Source: a virus. Taken from it: a stretch of 33,417 bases of DNA. A program made the position numbers and the translations under genes. Location of the stretch: IMG/VR virus record IMGVR_UViG_3300036760_000199, positions 1 through 33,417 of that record. One strand, given 5' to 3'. The notes below the pieces were generated by a model. It saw only the letters and a program-made list of their open reading frames with translations. It was not told the DNA's origin and made no database searches. Shown here in pieces: positions 6,319 through 14,779 of this stretch. The number at the start of each line of letters is the position of its first letter. Position 1 is the first letter of the stretch.

Positions 6319-9300
6319 TTGCGACAAAGCGCTGATACCGTTTTAAGATGTCCTGCCGTTTAGCAGGGGCTGAGTTTTGGAGAGCAAGCTGGAACTTATG
6401 CAGCATGACTGCATAGGTTTCCTTCTTCTCTTTATCTGTCATCTTGTCCCACACATTTAGAGCTTGGGCAATGTCGAGGTGGCCGAGACCTCGAACCAGA
6501 GGAGGGACCGTAATTCTCTCTTTAAGATTACCGATGTCCCCCTTGCTCAGATTCCCTGCTTGCAATTCCTGTGCCAGCTTGACCTTGTATTCCTCAGGGC
6601 TATTCTTTGCCAGTTTCGATAAGTTATATAACTTTCTGGATTGCTCGGCCTGTTCGGTTGTTCTGTTTGTATAGCTCTTTTCATAATCTTTCATCTTCGC
6701 CTGCGCAGCGGTCATGTTAATGCTGCGTGGGGCTGGCAAAAGACCCATCATCGACAATGGAGCGGTAACCATCGTCCTATCAGTCAACCCGCCTTCAAGG
6801 TTCTTAGCTGCCCCTCTGAAGGAAAACGGGACAAGCGATTTAAGAACGTGCATTGTAATTGCTGCTATGCGGCGGTTCAAAGGGTCGTCTTCATTGCGGA
6901 CCTTCGTGCCGTAATAATTACTATTCGAGGCTATCTCGAAAGCCAACGAAAGCATTGGATGTACCTTGTGGACTATCGTTTGCATCTCACCGCGTCGGAT
7001 GTCCTTCGCATATGCAAACAAATCTTTCGTGTATGTCGGGAATGCCAGACGGTTTGGATTCCCGTTTTCGTCGGTCGTACCGTCCTTCGGGTAATACAAA
7101 TCTTTAAGCCCGTCTATTGTCGTTACATCGGGCAATTTTTGTGTAAAAATAAATTGGGTTAGGGCACCCAATACTGCCGTTCCTGCAATCATCGCGATGA
7201 CAAATGCCGAACGGTCGGTAAATCCGTTGTTGATGAACGGGTCAATTACCCCTCCACCGATTTCTCTCAACGTGCCATGATTCCACCCGACAGCGCGAGT
7301 GGATGCCATTAGAAGTTGCTTAAACCCCGTACTCCAGAAGATGTTGTCATAGTTTAGTTGTCCAAACCTGTTTTCAATGGTGTCAATTATGTTCCGTACA
7401 GCTTCTGCCCTCTGTTCTGGCGTGGCGTCAGGGTGCAAATCCATCTCTATCCGTATCCTTCTGGCAGCATGAGATGCCTTTAAGGCTGGGACAAGGTGTT
7501 CCATGATAGGGGAAGCCGCCTTCTCTGCCAACGCCGGAATAACCCTTGCTGCCGCAGATAACAACTTGCCCCCTTTCCAATCCATTATCATCTTATCCCA
7601 TTGCTTCAGTCGATATTCAGCACTCATTGTCCTCGTAAAGCCACCATTTATCATGAGATTGGTAATTTCGGACAACTCCGGGTGTGTACCCGGCGACAAC
7701 ATTTCCTCCCACACTTGTTTCCCGTATTTATATTTCGAAATGAGACGAGGCATCCTCAACAAACTTTCGATTGCACCTCCATAGTCTCCGCCTTTCACCT
7801 GCATCATCGAGTTGGCTAAGTCCGAATACACAGAACTAAGGACGGTCATTGTGGCATGAAAACCAGAAATGCCAAGCTGAATTGAATTTAGGAAATTACC
7901 AGCCGAGCGATAAGCACGGAAGATAGGCGATTTCTCAAACCCCGTCGAGAACCGATTGTCCACCAACCGAGCGACTTCCTCTGGCATTACCCAAAAACTC
8001 CTTGTCTTCTTGTCTTCGGCCAGAGGTGTCTTCAGTCGTACGTATCCTTCTGGTATTTCTTTGCTGCTCTTTACTTGTATTGCCATCATCTGCTTACTGC
8101 CGTCGAATAAAGGCGTCTTGCCTAACATCTCGAAGGCACGCATCTTGGAAATATATTCCTGCTTGTTCGTCCAGTCATGGATGAGTTGTTCTCCGAGACT
8201 ATCATACATCGGTGTCAACCCTTTAGCTATACCTTCAGCATAGGTCAAAGTCCTAGGCCGCTGCCATGAAGTGCCAGTCATGCGCTGTCCCGTATCACCG
8301 AGCACCTTTTGCAACTCTGGGGTCAGCTTCCACATCTGTCGAAGGTAGTTCTCACGAAATTGCATATAGGCTGTACGTGGCAGCGACTTCAGGTCGGCGA
8401 CCTGTAGGTCATCCATCATTTTAATGAAGTCGCTTGCCGTTTTCCACTCTGGCCTTACATTCCCTGAAGCGTGCTCTATGTTGAATGCGTCTCTATCAGC
8501 CCCGCCCATCTGGAATATATTAGGCATTATTCTTAACATGCTCTGAACTCGCTTATCGATTTCGTTAGCAGGCCGGCCATTCAGAACTCCACGTAATATC
8601 GTGGTAGCTTTGTCTGCCATTTTACCAACGGTAGCAGGGGAGAAAAGAACATGCAGTTCTTTGTATATATCTACTGCTACGGACGCACCGCCACGAACGC
8701 CTTGCCCCACTTCTTGCGCTAAGGCTGCACCCCTGCCACCAGCAGCTATCTTCTCACGGTGGGCTCTGCTTTCAGGGAAGTGGAGGTTTGCCCAATCCTT
8801 TGCTAAATTATAGGTGTCTTGGATTAACGCTCCACCTGCCTTTACCAATTTCCATGCCTCGTCGAGAGGAATGCCAGCATAGAGCTTTGTATACTTTACT
8901 TCCCCCTGCTGGCCTTCTTCTGTTTTACCTTCTTCGGGAGGGGGGACTGTACCTGCATTTCCGCTGCTTTCTGCCTGAAAGTTCCCTGCGGCTTTTTCTT
9001 CTTCTGTTTGCTCATTTGGTTCGATTACTCCTTCTGCTTTTTTTTTAAGAGACTCTTTTGGGTAGAATTCCCTCACCCAATCGGCGACCTGCCCTCTTCG
9101 CATTGCTTTCCTATTTGCCAATGTCTGTTCTACTTCGAAATCCTTTTTACTTGCTTTAAGAAGTTGTGCAACTGAAGGCCTTTTCTTTGGGAGCACAAAC
9201 CCAGGGACCTTGTCTCGACCCGGCGGCGGCACAAAGTTTCTTAACATTTCTTCTATTCTGTCTCTTTCACTCTGCCCGGAGGCTTTATGTTGCTGAAGGT

Positions 9301-11578
9301 AAGCCTCGTACAGAGCTTCTGCATCTGTTTTTATCGGAGGCTGCTTTCGGAGTTCTTCTATCCGAGCATCCTGAGCTCTCCCCTCCCAGAACGCATCCGT
9401 GCTACCTTTGTCTAAAGGTTCGGCTGGGGGTAGGGCGCTCCTAAGTGCAGACAGTCGAGCTTCTATCCTTCTTAGATAAGGGCTCTTGGCTCCTGCTGGC
9501 CTCTCCCATCCGGAGGCTGTATGTTGCTGAAGGTAAGCCTCATTCGGAGCTTCCCAATTTGTTTCTATCGGAGTCTGCTTTCGGAGTCTTTCTATCTCAG
9601 CTTCCAAAGCTCTCACCGTGCTACCTTTGCCTAAAGGTTCGGCTGGTGGATTCATTGTAAACCCACGTTCTAATCCTATCTGTTTAGGCTGCCCCACGCC
9701 TGTCATACGATTGTGTAAATCTAATGAACTCCGCTCTCCTTGTAACACGAAGTTGGGAACAGCAGGGACATAGTCATTCCCTATCTGGGGTACGCTCCTA
9801 AGTGCAGACAATCGAGCTTCCATCTCTCTTAGATAAGGGCTATCGGCTACTGCTTCTGGTGCAGGCATTTGGCCTGCATACTTATCCCATGCTGCCTTAA
9901 TAATATCGGGGGTGAACTGACTAGAACCTTCATGCGCAGAAAGAAGGTCTGCTTTCAGCTTCTGTAAGTCAGGGTTATTTCCTGCTTGCATGTAGTTGTG
10001 CAAATCCGTTGCCTCTGCGTTTTGACGAGCGAACGCCGTTGCCTCTGCTTCACGGTCTCCGAGCGGTACATCTTCTGGTACGGGCATTTGGCCTGCATAC
10101 TTATCCCATTCTGCCTTAATAAACTCAGGGGTGAACGCCCTGGAATCTTCATGCAGAGAAAGTAGACCTTCTTTCAGCTTCTGCAAGGAAGGGTCGTCTC
10201 CTGCGTCCATGTAATTGTGCAAATCCGTTGCTTCTGCTTGTTGACGAGCGAACGCCGCTACCTCTGCTTTACGGTCCCCGAGCGGCATATCTTTTGTGGC
10301 GTAATATGCTTTTAAATCGTCAAGCTCTTTCTTGTGCCTTAACGCCGACGCTTCTATATCTGCCTTTGTTTCTTTTTTCCCTTTTAATGTGGAGAATTTA
10401 TTTATCCTTGCTACCTCTGCATTGTGCCTTTGAAGAATGTCATCCTCTGCTGCCATATACTCGGCAGTCTTCGGTTTAGAGGTTTCATCTGTCGGGACTG
10501 CAGCCTTTGCTTGGTTCTGCTCAAATTCAGCTGCTTGGTTCTGCTCAAACTCAGTTGCGGACTTCATGTCTTCTGGCACAGCAGCTGGGTTTTCGTAAGG
10601 AGAAGCCTCATAATAAGGTTGTCCTGGCCCTTCTGCGTGTCTTGTCTTTTCACCAAAATCACTCCAACCACCGGGCGACCGATTTAACTCTGCTTTATCT
10701 GCCTGACGCTCTCTTAATCCTTGATAGCGGGCTTCTAATGCTCCTGCACCTGTATGTGCAGCTTTCGCAATAATACCCGCGACAGCCTCTTGTCCGGCTG
10801 CTTCTAGTTTATGCCCCCATGGGGCGTAATACGCACCCATCGCCCCGAATAACGATGGGGTTGCGAGAAAAGGAGCAACTTTAGCTGGCACTCCAACCTT
10901 ACTTAATACCTTACCGAGTGCCCAGTCCACTGGACCGAGCAGAGTATTCCATGCAGCGCCTTCGCCAGCAGGGCGTAGGAACTCCGATTCTTTCCAGGGT
11001 GCAGCTTGGTTCGCAATTATCCCCTGTACAGCACCTTGTCCTGCACGCCCAAGATATCTACCTGCACCTTCCACCAGTTTACCCATTTTGCCTGCACCCG
11101 CCAGCGACCTGCCAGCCAGCGCACCCGCTCTCGCTATCCCTGCACCCGGATATAACTCAGCTATATATTTGACAATCTCGCCGAGCTTTTCGGCTGTTAT
11201 CTCTGCAAAGTTTGGGTTCTCTACGGCATTCGGGGTATACTCGTTCACACCATGCTCGAAAGCTGGCAGAATACCGGAAACTGATTGAGGGAGAAGACCT
11301 CTGTTAAGGTGTGTGAATGTACTGTAGGCCGCTGCCAGAGGTGCAGAAAGAGCATGGCGAACTGCCTCGACTGGTCTGTAGTCCTTCATAGCAGTCTCTG
11401 CATTAGACATTCCTTGAGCCCATGACTCTTGACCTAGATTCCGAGCAATATCGGCTGGAATATTCGACATTTCTCCACCGAACGTCCCAGTGTCAGGCGC
11501 AACTCCTTGAGCAAACGGCTTCATGCTGGCAATGTCTTCTGGTAAAGCTGGAGACCCGTCGGAATATACGTATCTCAT
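6308..11578 (-). CDS. Giant internal/ejection-type virion protein, 1756 aa
   Basis: This is the last and largest minus-strand gene. GGAGG lies seven bases before its ATG. The N-terminal 270 residues are Ala/Gly-rich with amphipathic helices. Residues 300-900 are charged, low in complexity and internally duplicated (a 73-residue unit at about 430-502 and 503-572, plus SPYLR.(M/I)EARLSALRS units). From about 930 it becomes well folded, with a segment FRENYLRQMW and a C-terminal region (from about 1240) resembling large polyvalent-protein-associated domains of phage giant proteins. A hydrophobic helix lies at about 1460-1478. Such proteins are usually packaged and injected with the DNA. I see no polymerase, protease or lysozyme motif. 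Function by context only. Confidence 0.6.
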   Translation of the reverse strand: MRYVYSDGSPALPEDIASMKPFAQGVAPDTGTFGGEMSNIPADIARNLGQESWAQGMSNAETAMKDYRPVEAVRHALSAPLAAAYSTFTHLNRGLLPQSVSGILPAFEHGVNEYTPNAVENPNFAEITAEKLGEIVKYIAELYPGAGIARAGALAGRSLAGAGKMGKLVEGAGRYLGRAGQGAVQGIIANQAAPWKESEFLRPAGEGAAWNTLLGPVDWALGKVLSKVGVPAKVAPFLATPSLFGAMGAYYAPWGHKLEAAGQEAVAGIIAKAAHTGAGALEARYQGLRERQADKAELNRSPGGWSDFGEKTRHAEGPGQPYYEASPYENPAAVPEDMKSATEFEQNQAAEFEQNQAKAAVPTDETSKPKTAEYMAAEDDILQRHNAEVARINKFSTLKGKKETKADIEASALRHKKELDDLKAYYATKDMPLGDRKAEVAAFARQQAEATDLHNYMDAGDDPSLQKLKEGLLSLHEDSRAFTPEFIKAEWDKYAGQMPVPEDVPLGDREAEATAFARQNAEATDLHNYMQAGNNPDLQKLKADLLSAHEGSSQFTPDIIKAAWDKYAGQMPAPEAVADSPYLREMEARLSALRSVPQIGNDYVPAVPNFVLQGERSSLDLHNRMTGVGQPKQIGLERGFTMNPPAEPLGKGSTVRALEAEIERLRKQTPIETNWEAPNEAYLQQHTASGWERPAGAKSPYLRRIEARLSALRSALPPAEPLDKGSTDAFWEGRAQDARIEELRKQPPIKTDAEALYEAYLQQHKASGQSERDRIEEMLRNFVPPPGRDKVPGFVLPKKRPSVAQLLKASKKDFEVEQTLANRKAMRRGQVADWVREFYPKESLKKKAEGVIEPNEQTEEEKAAGNFQAESSGNAGTVPPPEEGKTEEGQQGEVKYTKLYAGIPLDEAWKLVKAGGALIQDTYNLAKDWANLHFPESRAHREKIAAGGRGAALAQEVGQGVRGGASVAVDIYKELHVLFSPATVGKMADKATTILRGVLNGRPANEIDKRVQSMLRIMPNIFQMGGADRDAFNIEHASGNVRPEWKTASDFIKMMDDLQVADLKSLPRTAYMQFRENYLRQMWKLTPELQKVLGDTGQRMTGTSWQRPRTLTYAEGIAKGLTPMYDSLGEQLIHDWTNKQEYISKMRAFEMLGKTPLFDGSKQMMAIQVKSSKEIPEGYVRLKTPLAEDKKTRSFWVMPEEVARLVDNRFSTGFEKSPIFRAYRSAGNFLNSIQLGISGFHATMTVLSSVYSDLANSMMQVKGGDYGGAIESLLRMPRLISKYKYGKQVWEEMLSPGTHPELSEITNLMINGGFTRTMSAEYRLKQWDKMIMDWKGGKLLSAAARVIPALAEKAASPIMEHLVPALKASHAARRIRIEMDLHPDATPEQRAEAVRNIIDTIENRFGQLNYDNIFWSTGFKQLLMASTRAVGWNHGTLREIGGGVIDPFINNGFTDRSAFVIAMIAGTAVLGALTQFIFTQKLPDVTTIDGLKDLYYPKDGTTDENGNPNRLAFPTYTKDLFAYAKDIRRGEMQTIVHKVHPMLSLAFEIASNSNYYGTKVRNEDDPLNRRIAAITMHVLKSLVPFSFRGAAKNLEGGLTDRTMVTAPLSMMGLLPAPRSINMTAAQAKMKDYEKSYTNRTTEQAEQSRKLYNLSKLAKNSPEEYKVKLAQELQAGNLSKGDIGNLKERITVPPLVRGLGHLDIAQALNVWDKMTDKEKKETYAVMLHKFQLALQNSAPAKRQDILKRYQRFVARQS
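9864..10291 (-). repeat. 219-bp tandem duplication inside the giant gene
   Basis: The DNA at 9864-10072 is repeated at 10083-10291, offset 219 bp (73 codons). Both copies encode PLGDR(K/E)AE, then AFARQ and ATDLHNYM, then KYAGQMP. The copies differ at scattered sites, so the duplication is not very recent. The in-frame length preserves the reading frame. Confidence 0.8.
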
Positions 11579-11579
11579 G

Positions 11580-12812
11580 CTAATCCTCCACCGCGTGAAT
11601 CGGCCTACCTGATTGTCCGCCGGCGCCTATCGGTGCAGAGCGTGGTGGAGTTGGAGGTTTTGCTGGAGTTGCTGGAGTTGCTGCTGGCTGTTGCTGCTGG
11701 CTGCTTTGATTACTTGAGGGGATTACGTCTCGAATGAACTCGGGGAGAGTCGGTTCTTTTTTGCCTACGTTATTTGGGTCTGCGCGGAACATTTTTATCC
11801 ATGCTATGTACATATTTATTGTCTCTTTAGTGGATAAGCCTGAAGAGGCATTAGTTTCCGCTGTAGATGAGTCCCCTCTTGCGTTGTTCAAACCCGTTAT
11901 GCTCTTGTAATAGTCCGTCATTGCACCCATCTTTTCCATATCAGCCTTGTGGTAATTGCTGGCGGAAATGCCATTTGCCATCTCCGTCGCCTGACGGTTC
12001 GACAACGCCTGAGCGTTCCTTCCACCTATAGCTCCTAGTAATGTTGCAAAATTAACAGGAGTTCCGGCGTACCCACCGGTTATTTTCCCGCCACTACTCA
12101 TCTTAAAGGGAGTATACTCCCCTTGACCAGTCCCCCCCCCCGCCGTATCGAGCTGATTCCATTTCCCATTCTTGTCTTGTATGCTATATGGCCGTTCTCG
12201 ACCATCTTGACCAGTATACATCCCCACCATACCGCCATTACGCCATTTCCCATTCTTGTCTTGTATTTTATATGGCTGTTCTCGACCACCTTGACCAGCA
12301 TACCCCTCTTCACCAGTAGCGGCAGTTCCTAACTGACCAGTAGCGGCAGTTCCTAACCCTTTCATCCACATAGCATCCCATTTGCTGAAATCGGGATTAA
12401 ACCCTTTCCTCAAATCATTCATCATTCCCTCACTATCGAAAGGTGGAGAAGGTGGTAAATCGGCATTGCTCAGAGACCTGTTGCCGCTTCCCGTGCCTCC
12501 CGTGCCAGACTGAGACCAGTTCACGTCATACTGGGGAGGTTTGTATAAGGAGCGATAATCTGGCATTGAGTTTGGTTGGTATTGTGAGGGATATAAGGGA
12601 TAGTCCGACCAGTGGGGCGAAGGGAGTTCACCACCTGAGCCCCTAAAGTATTGCGTTGCTGCGTCCTTTTCGGCAAGTGGATAGGTCGCCGGAACTGGAG
12701 GCTGAAAAGTTTTAGCAGCGTTGGTTGCGTCTATCCCTTTTTGTGCATTACTACCCAAAAAGTTTCCGTTCCTATCTATTTGCTTAAACCCAACATCCCA
12801 AGTCCCACTCAT
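11580..12812 (-). CDS. Gly/Pro/Gln-rich virion-type protein, 410 aa
   Basis: I do not recognise the family. AAGGGGG precedes the ATG. It is rich in Gly, Pro, Ser and Gln. Two copies of GQ.GRE.PY.IQDKNGKW are encoded by an 84-bp DNA repeat (about 12161-12305), and a short tandem LGTAATG is also present. A run of ten G on the coding strand (12132-12141) encodes GlyGlyGly. Residues from about 240 to 350 look helical, and the C-terminus is a Pro/Ala/Gln tail. It lies directly before the giant protein, with only one base between stop and start, which suggests the two act together, perhaps as internal or ejection components. Confidence 0.55.
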   Translation of the reverse strand: MSGTWDVGFKQIDRNGNFLGSNAQKGIDATNAAKTFQPPVPATYPLAEKDAATQYFRGSGGELPSPHWSDYPLYPSQYQPNSMPDYRSLYKPPQYDVNWSQSGTGGTGSGNRSLSNADLPPSPPFDSEGMMNDLRKGFNPDFSKWDAMWMKGLGTAATGQLGTAATGEEGYAGQGGREQPYKIQDKNGKWRNGGMVGMYTGQDGRERPYSIQDKNGKWNQLDTAGGGTGQGEYTPFKMSSGGKITGGYAGTPVNFATLLGAIGGRNAQALSNRQATEMANGISASNYHKADMEKMGAMTDYYKSITGLNNARGDSSTAETNASSGLSTKETINMYIAWIKMFRADPNNVGKKEPTLPEFIRDVIPSSNQSSQQQQPAATPATPAKPPTPPRSAPIGAGGQSGRPIHAVED

Positions 12813-12822
12813 GTTGTCCCCC

Positions 12823-14634
12823 TTATATTATGGCTATCGCAGCCATATGGTCAAATTTAAAATCTTCTAGCTTCTTTTCATCATCATTAATGAAAAATTC
12901 TTGCGCTGAGCCGGCCTTTATGTTTATCAAACCGACAACCCTTGTCCTAAACGTACCATCTGACCATAGTATAACATAAGTATATCCCATGTAACCTTTG
13001 TTTGTTGAAACCGACGGATAGATAGTCTTGTCTGGCAATGCAATTTTTATGCCATGACCGTCCCTGTAATAATATAAATAGAATTTATCTAAACTCGATA
13101 GCGACTGCTGTACGTTATTCACCCATGTTGCCTCGATTACCGAATACTTATAAATCAGGATATAGTTAGTCGACCCTTGATTATTATCATAGGCCAGAAC
13201 ATGCAATCCTGAACTGCCTGATTTAGAGGTTTTACTCCCTTCGGGGAAAGTCTTGTTGACCATACGGACTGTCTTCTCCCCGCTTATAGCACATGTATGA
13301 TTCCATGCAGTATCAACATCAAATGACCCTGAATAATACCCTGTGTTATCATAGATACTCCCTTCATACTTCGTATCACAAGCTCCTTCATACACCGAGC
13401 CGGGGAATAGCAAATCTTGCCAGTTGTCCGGGGAGGAAGTAGTGGTATAAGGGAGAACATATGGATTCCATTGGACGTTCAGTTCCTGATAGTGAGTATC
13501 TAAAGTTGCAGAACTGATAGTTTCAATTTCATTATTCCCTACATATAATGCTTCCGTGTAATCGTCACGCAACTCTCGTATGTTGAAGCTCGTATAGATA
13601 GGCGCAGAAACTGTACTTGTTACCCCTACATAATTCCCATGCCCTGAGGCATAATACCATCCCTCTTGAAAGAGTTTCCTATCTCCTTGCACTGTGACAG
13701 GGTGTATTCTGTTCTGTGTTATTCTCGACATCTTACGATACATAATAGTATTCTCATCGAGGATACTTATAGGCATCACTTTAGTCCAAGTGTAAGGACT
13801 ATTATCTATGGCATAGTAATCCCCGCTCTCTGAGTCGGATAGACCGGTATCTTTGGTTTGAGAAATGCCTTTACTATCCGTGTAAGCTATAGACCATTTC
13901 ACTATATTAGCCCCCCCTCCACTGGCTGCGGTGTCTTCAATAGCAAAGAGACCAGTCCCAAGAATAACACCACTTAAGATGTAATTCTTAGACCAAACTT
14001 TCCCATCTATCAGGTCGAAGTTATGCCTAAGACGATTATCCTGACTGTAATCGAACAGCCCGTCCGTAGTCTTCGGATAGTGCAGTGAACCTATCGTCCG
14101 CATCTTCAGGCCAGAGGTCTCTGTGAACCCCCACCAACGGTAAGGATACCCAGAATAGTCTGTAGGGAGGTAGTCGATGCTCTCATTGTACATGAGGGCA
14201 CTGTTAGGCACCGTGGCCACTTGATTGTTGCCTGATACCTGTATCGTGAGATTGTAGCCACTATCGCTAACGACCATTGTATCGGCCTTCTGTGATGTGA
14301 GCTTTAATGCACTTTTATATTTATCCCCATCCAAAAACTCATATATAAAATGCCTGAAATCTCCGACATTATTAGGGCTAAATGCCAAATCAACTGCAGC
14401 GTCATTATTTTGACGCACGTATAGCAATAGAATCTGTGTCTTCATGAGGGATTTTATGCGGATATATTCGTGTTTCCCTGAGATAGAGACCGAGATAAGC
14501 ACGTTATCTAATATCATCGAACGGTTTGCATATAAAGACCGCGAGGTTAACCTCAATCTCCTGAGCAGGCTCTTGGCAAACAAGAAGTATTTTGGATAAT
14601 CAGCACCGAGTATCTCTGACCTGATTATGGCCAT
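12823..14634 (-). CDS. Large beta-rich virion protein, 603 aa, unknown
   Basis: I do not recognise this protein. It starts TAATG-overlapped with the preceding 45-aa gene, with AGGA upstream. The first 110 residues mix helices and strands (KYFLFAKSLLRRLRLTSRSL, DNVLISVSISG). The rest is beta-rich, full of Tyr, Ser, Gly and Asn, with repeated short strands, which is typical of tail or fibre components. No signal peptide or membrane segment is present. Its place among tail genes after the coiled-coil protein suggests a structural role, possibly tail-fibre or distal tail. Confidence 0.55.
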   Translation of the reverse strand: MAIIRSEILGADYPKYFLFAKSLLRRLRLTSRSLYANRSMILDNVLISVSISGKHEYIRIKSLMKTQILLLYVRQNNDAAVDLAFSPNNVGDFRHFIYEFLDGDKYKSALKLTSQKADTMVVSDSGYNLTIQVSGNNQVATVPNSALMYNESIDYLPTDYSGYPYRWWGFTETSGLKMRTIGSLHYPKTTDGLFDYSQDNRLRHNFDLIDGKVWSKNYILSGVILGTGLFAIEDTAASGGGANIVKWSIAYTDSKGISQTKDTGLSDSESGDYYAIDNSPYTWTKVMPISILDENTIMYRKMSRITQNRIHPVTVQGDRKLFQEGWYYASGHGNYVGVTSTVSAPIYTSFNIRELRDDYTEALYVGNNEIETISSATLDTHYQELNVQWNPYVLPYTTTSSPDNWQDLLFPGSVYEGACDTKYEGSIYDNTGYYSGSFDVDTAWNHTCAISGEKTVRMVNKTFPEGSKTSKSGSSGLHVLAYDNNQGSTNYILIYKYSVIEATWVNNVQQSLSSLDKFYLYYYRDGHGIKIALPDKTIYPSVSTNKGYMGYTYVILWSDGTFRTRVVGLINIKAGSAQEFFINDDEKKLEDFKFDHMAAIAII

Positions 14635-14771
14635 TACTTCTTTCCTTTCTTTTTTGTCTTGCTCGCTCCTTTCACACTATAAGCTATAGCCTCTGCCTGT
14701 TTCTGAGGCCGTCCTGCTTTCATCTCGGTTTCGATTATCTTACCCATTGTCATTTTTTTATTTATTGGCAT
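14634..14771 (-). CDS. Small basic protein, 45 aa (DUF6496-like)
   Basis: The ATG at 14771 follows GGAG five bases away, and the stop overlaps the next ATG (TAATG). The product begins MPINKKMTMGKIIETEMKAG, continues RPQKQAEAIAYSVKG and ends in a Lys-rich tail. The G.P.KQA.AIA..vkG pattern is one I associate with the small DUF6496-type proteins common in phages; this is from memory and not verified. It fills the whole interval between the two large genes, and it could bind DNA or the virion interior. Confidence 0.6.
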   Translation of the reverse strand: MPINKKMTMGKIIETEMKAGRPQKQAEAIAYSVKGASKTKKKGKK

Positions 14772-14779
14772 CTCGTCTC

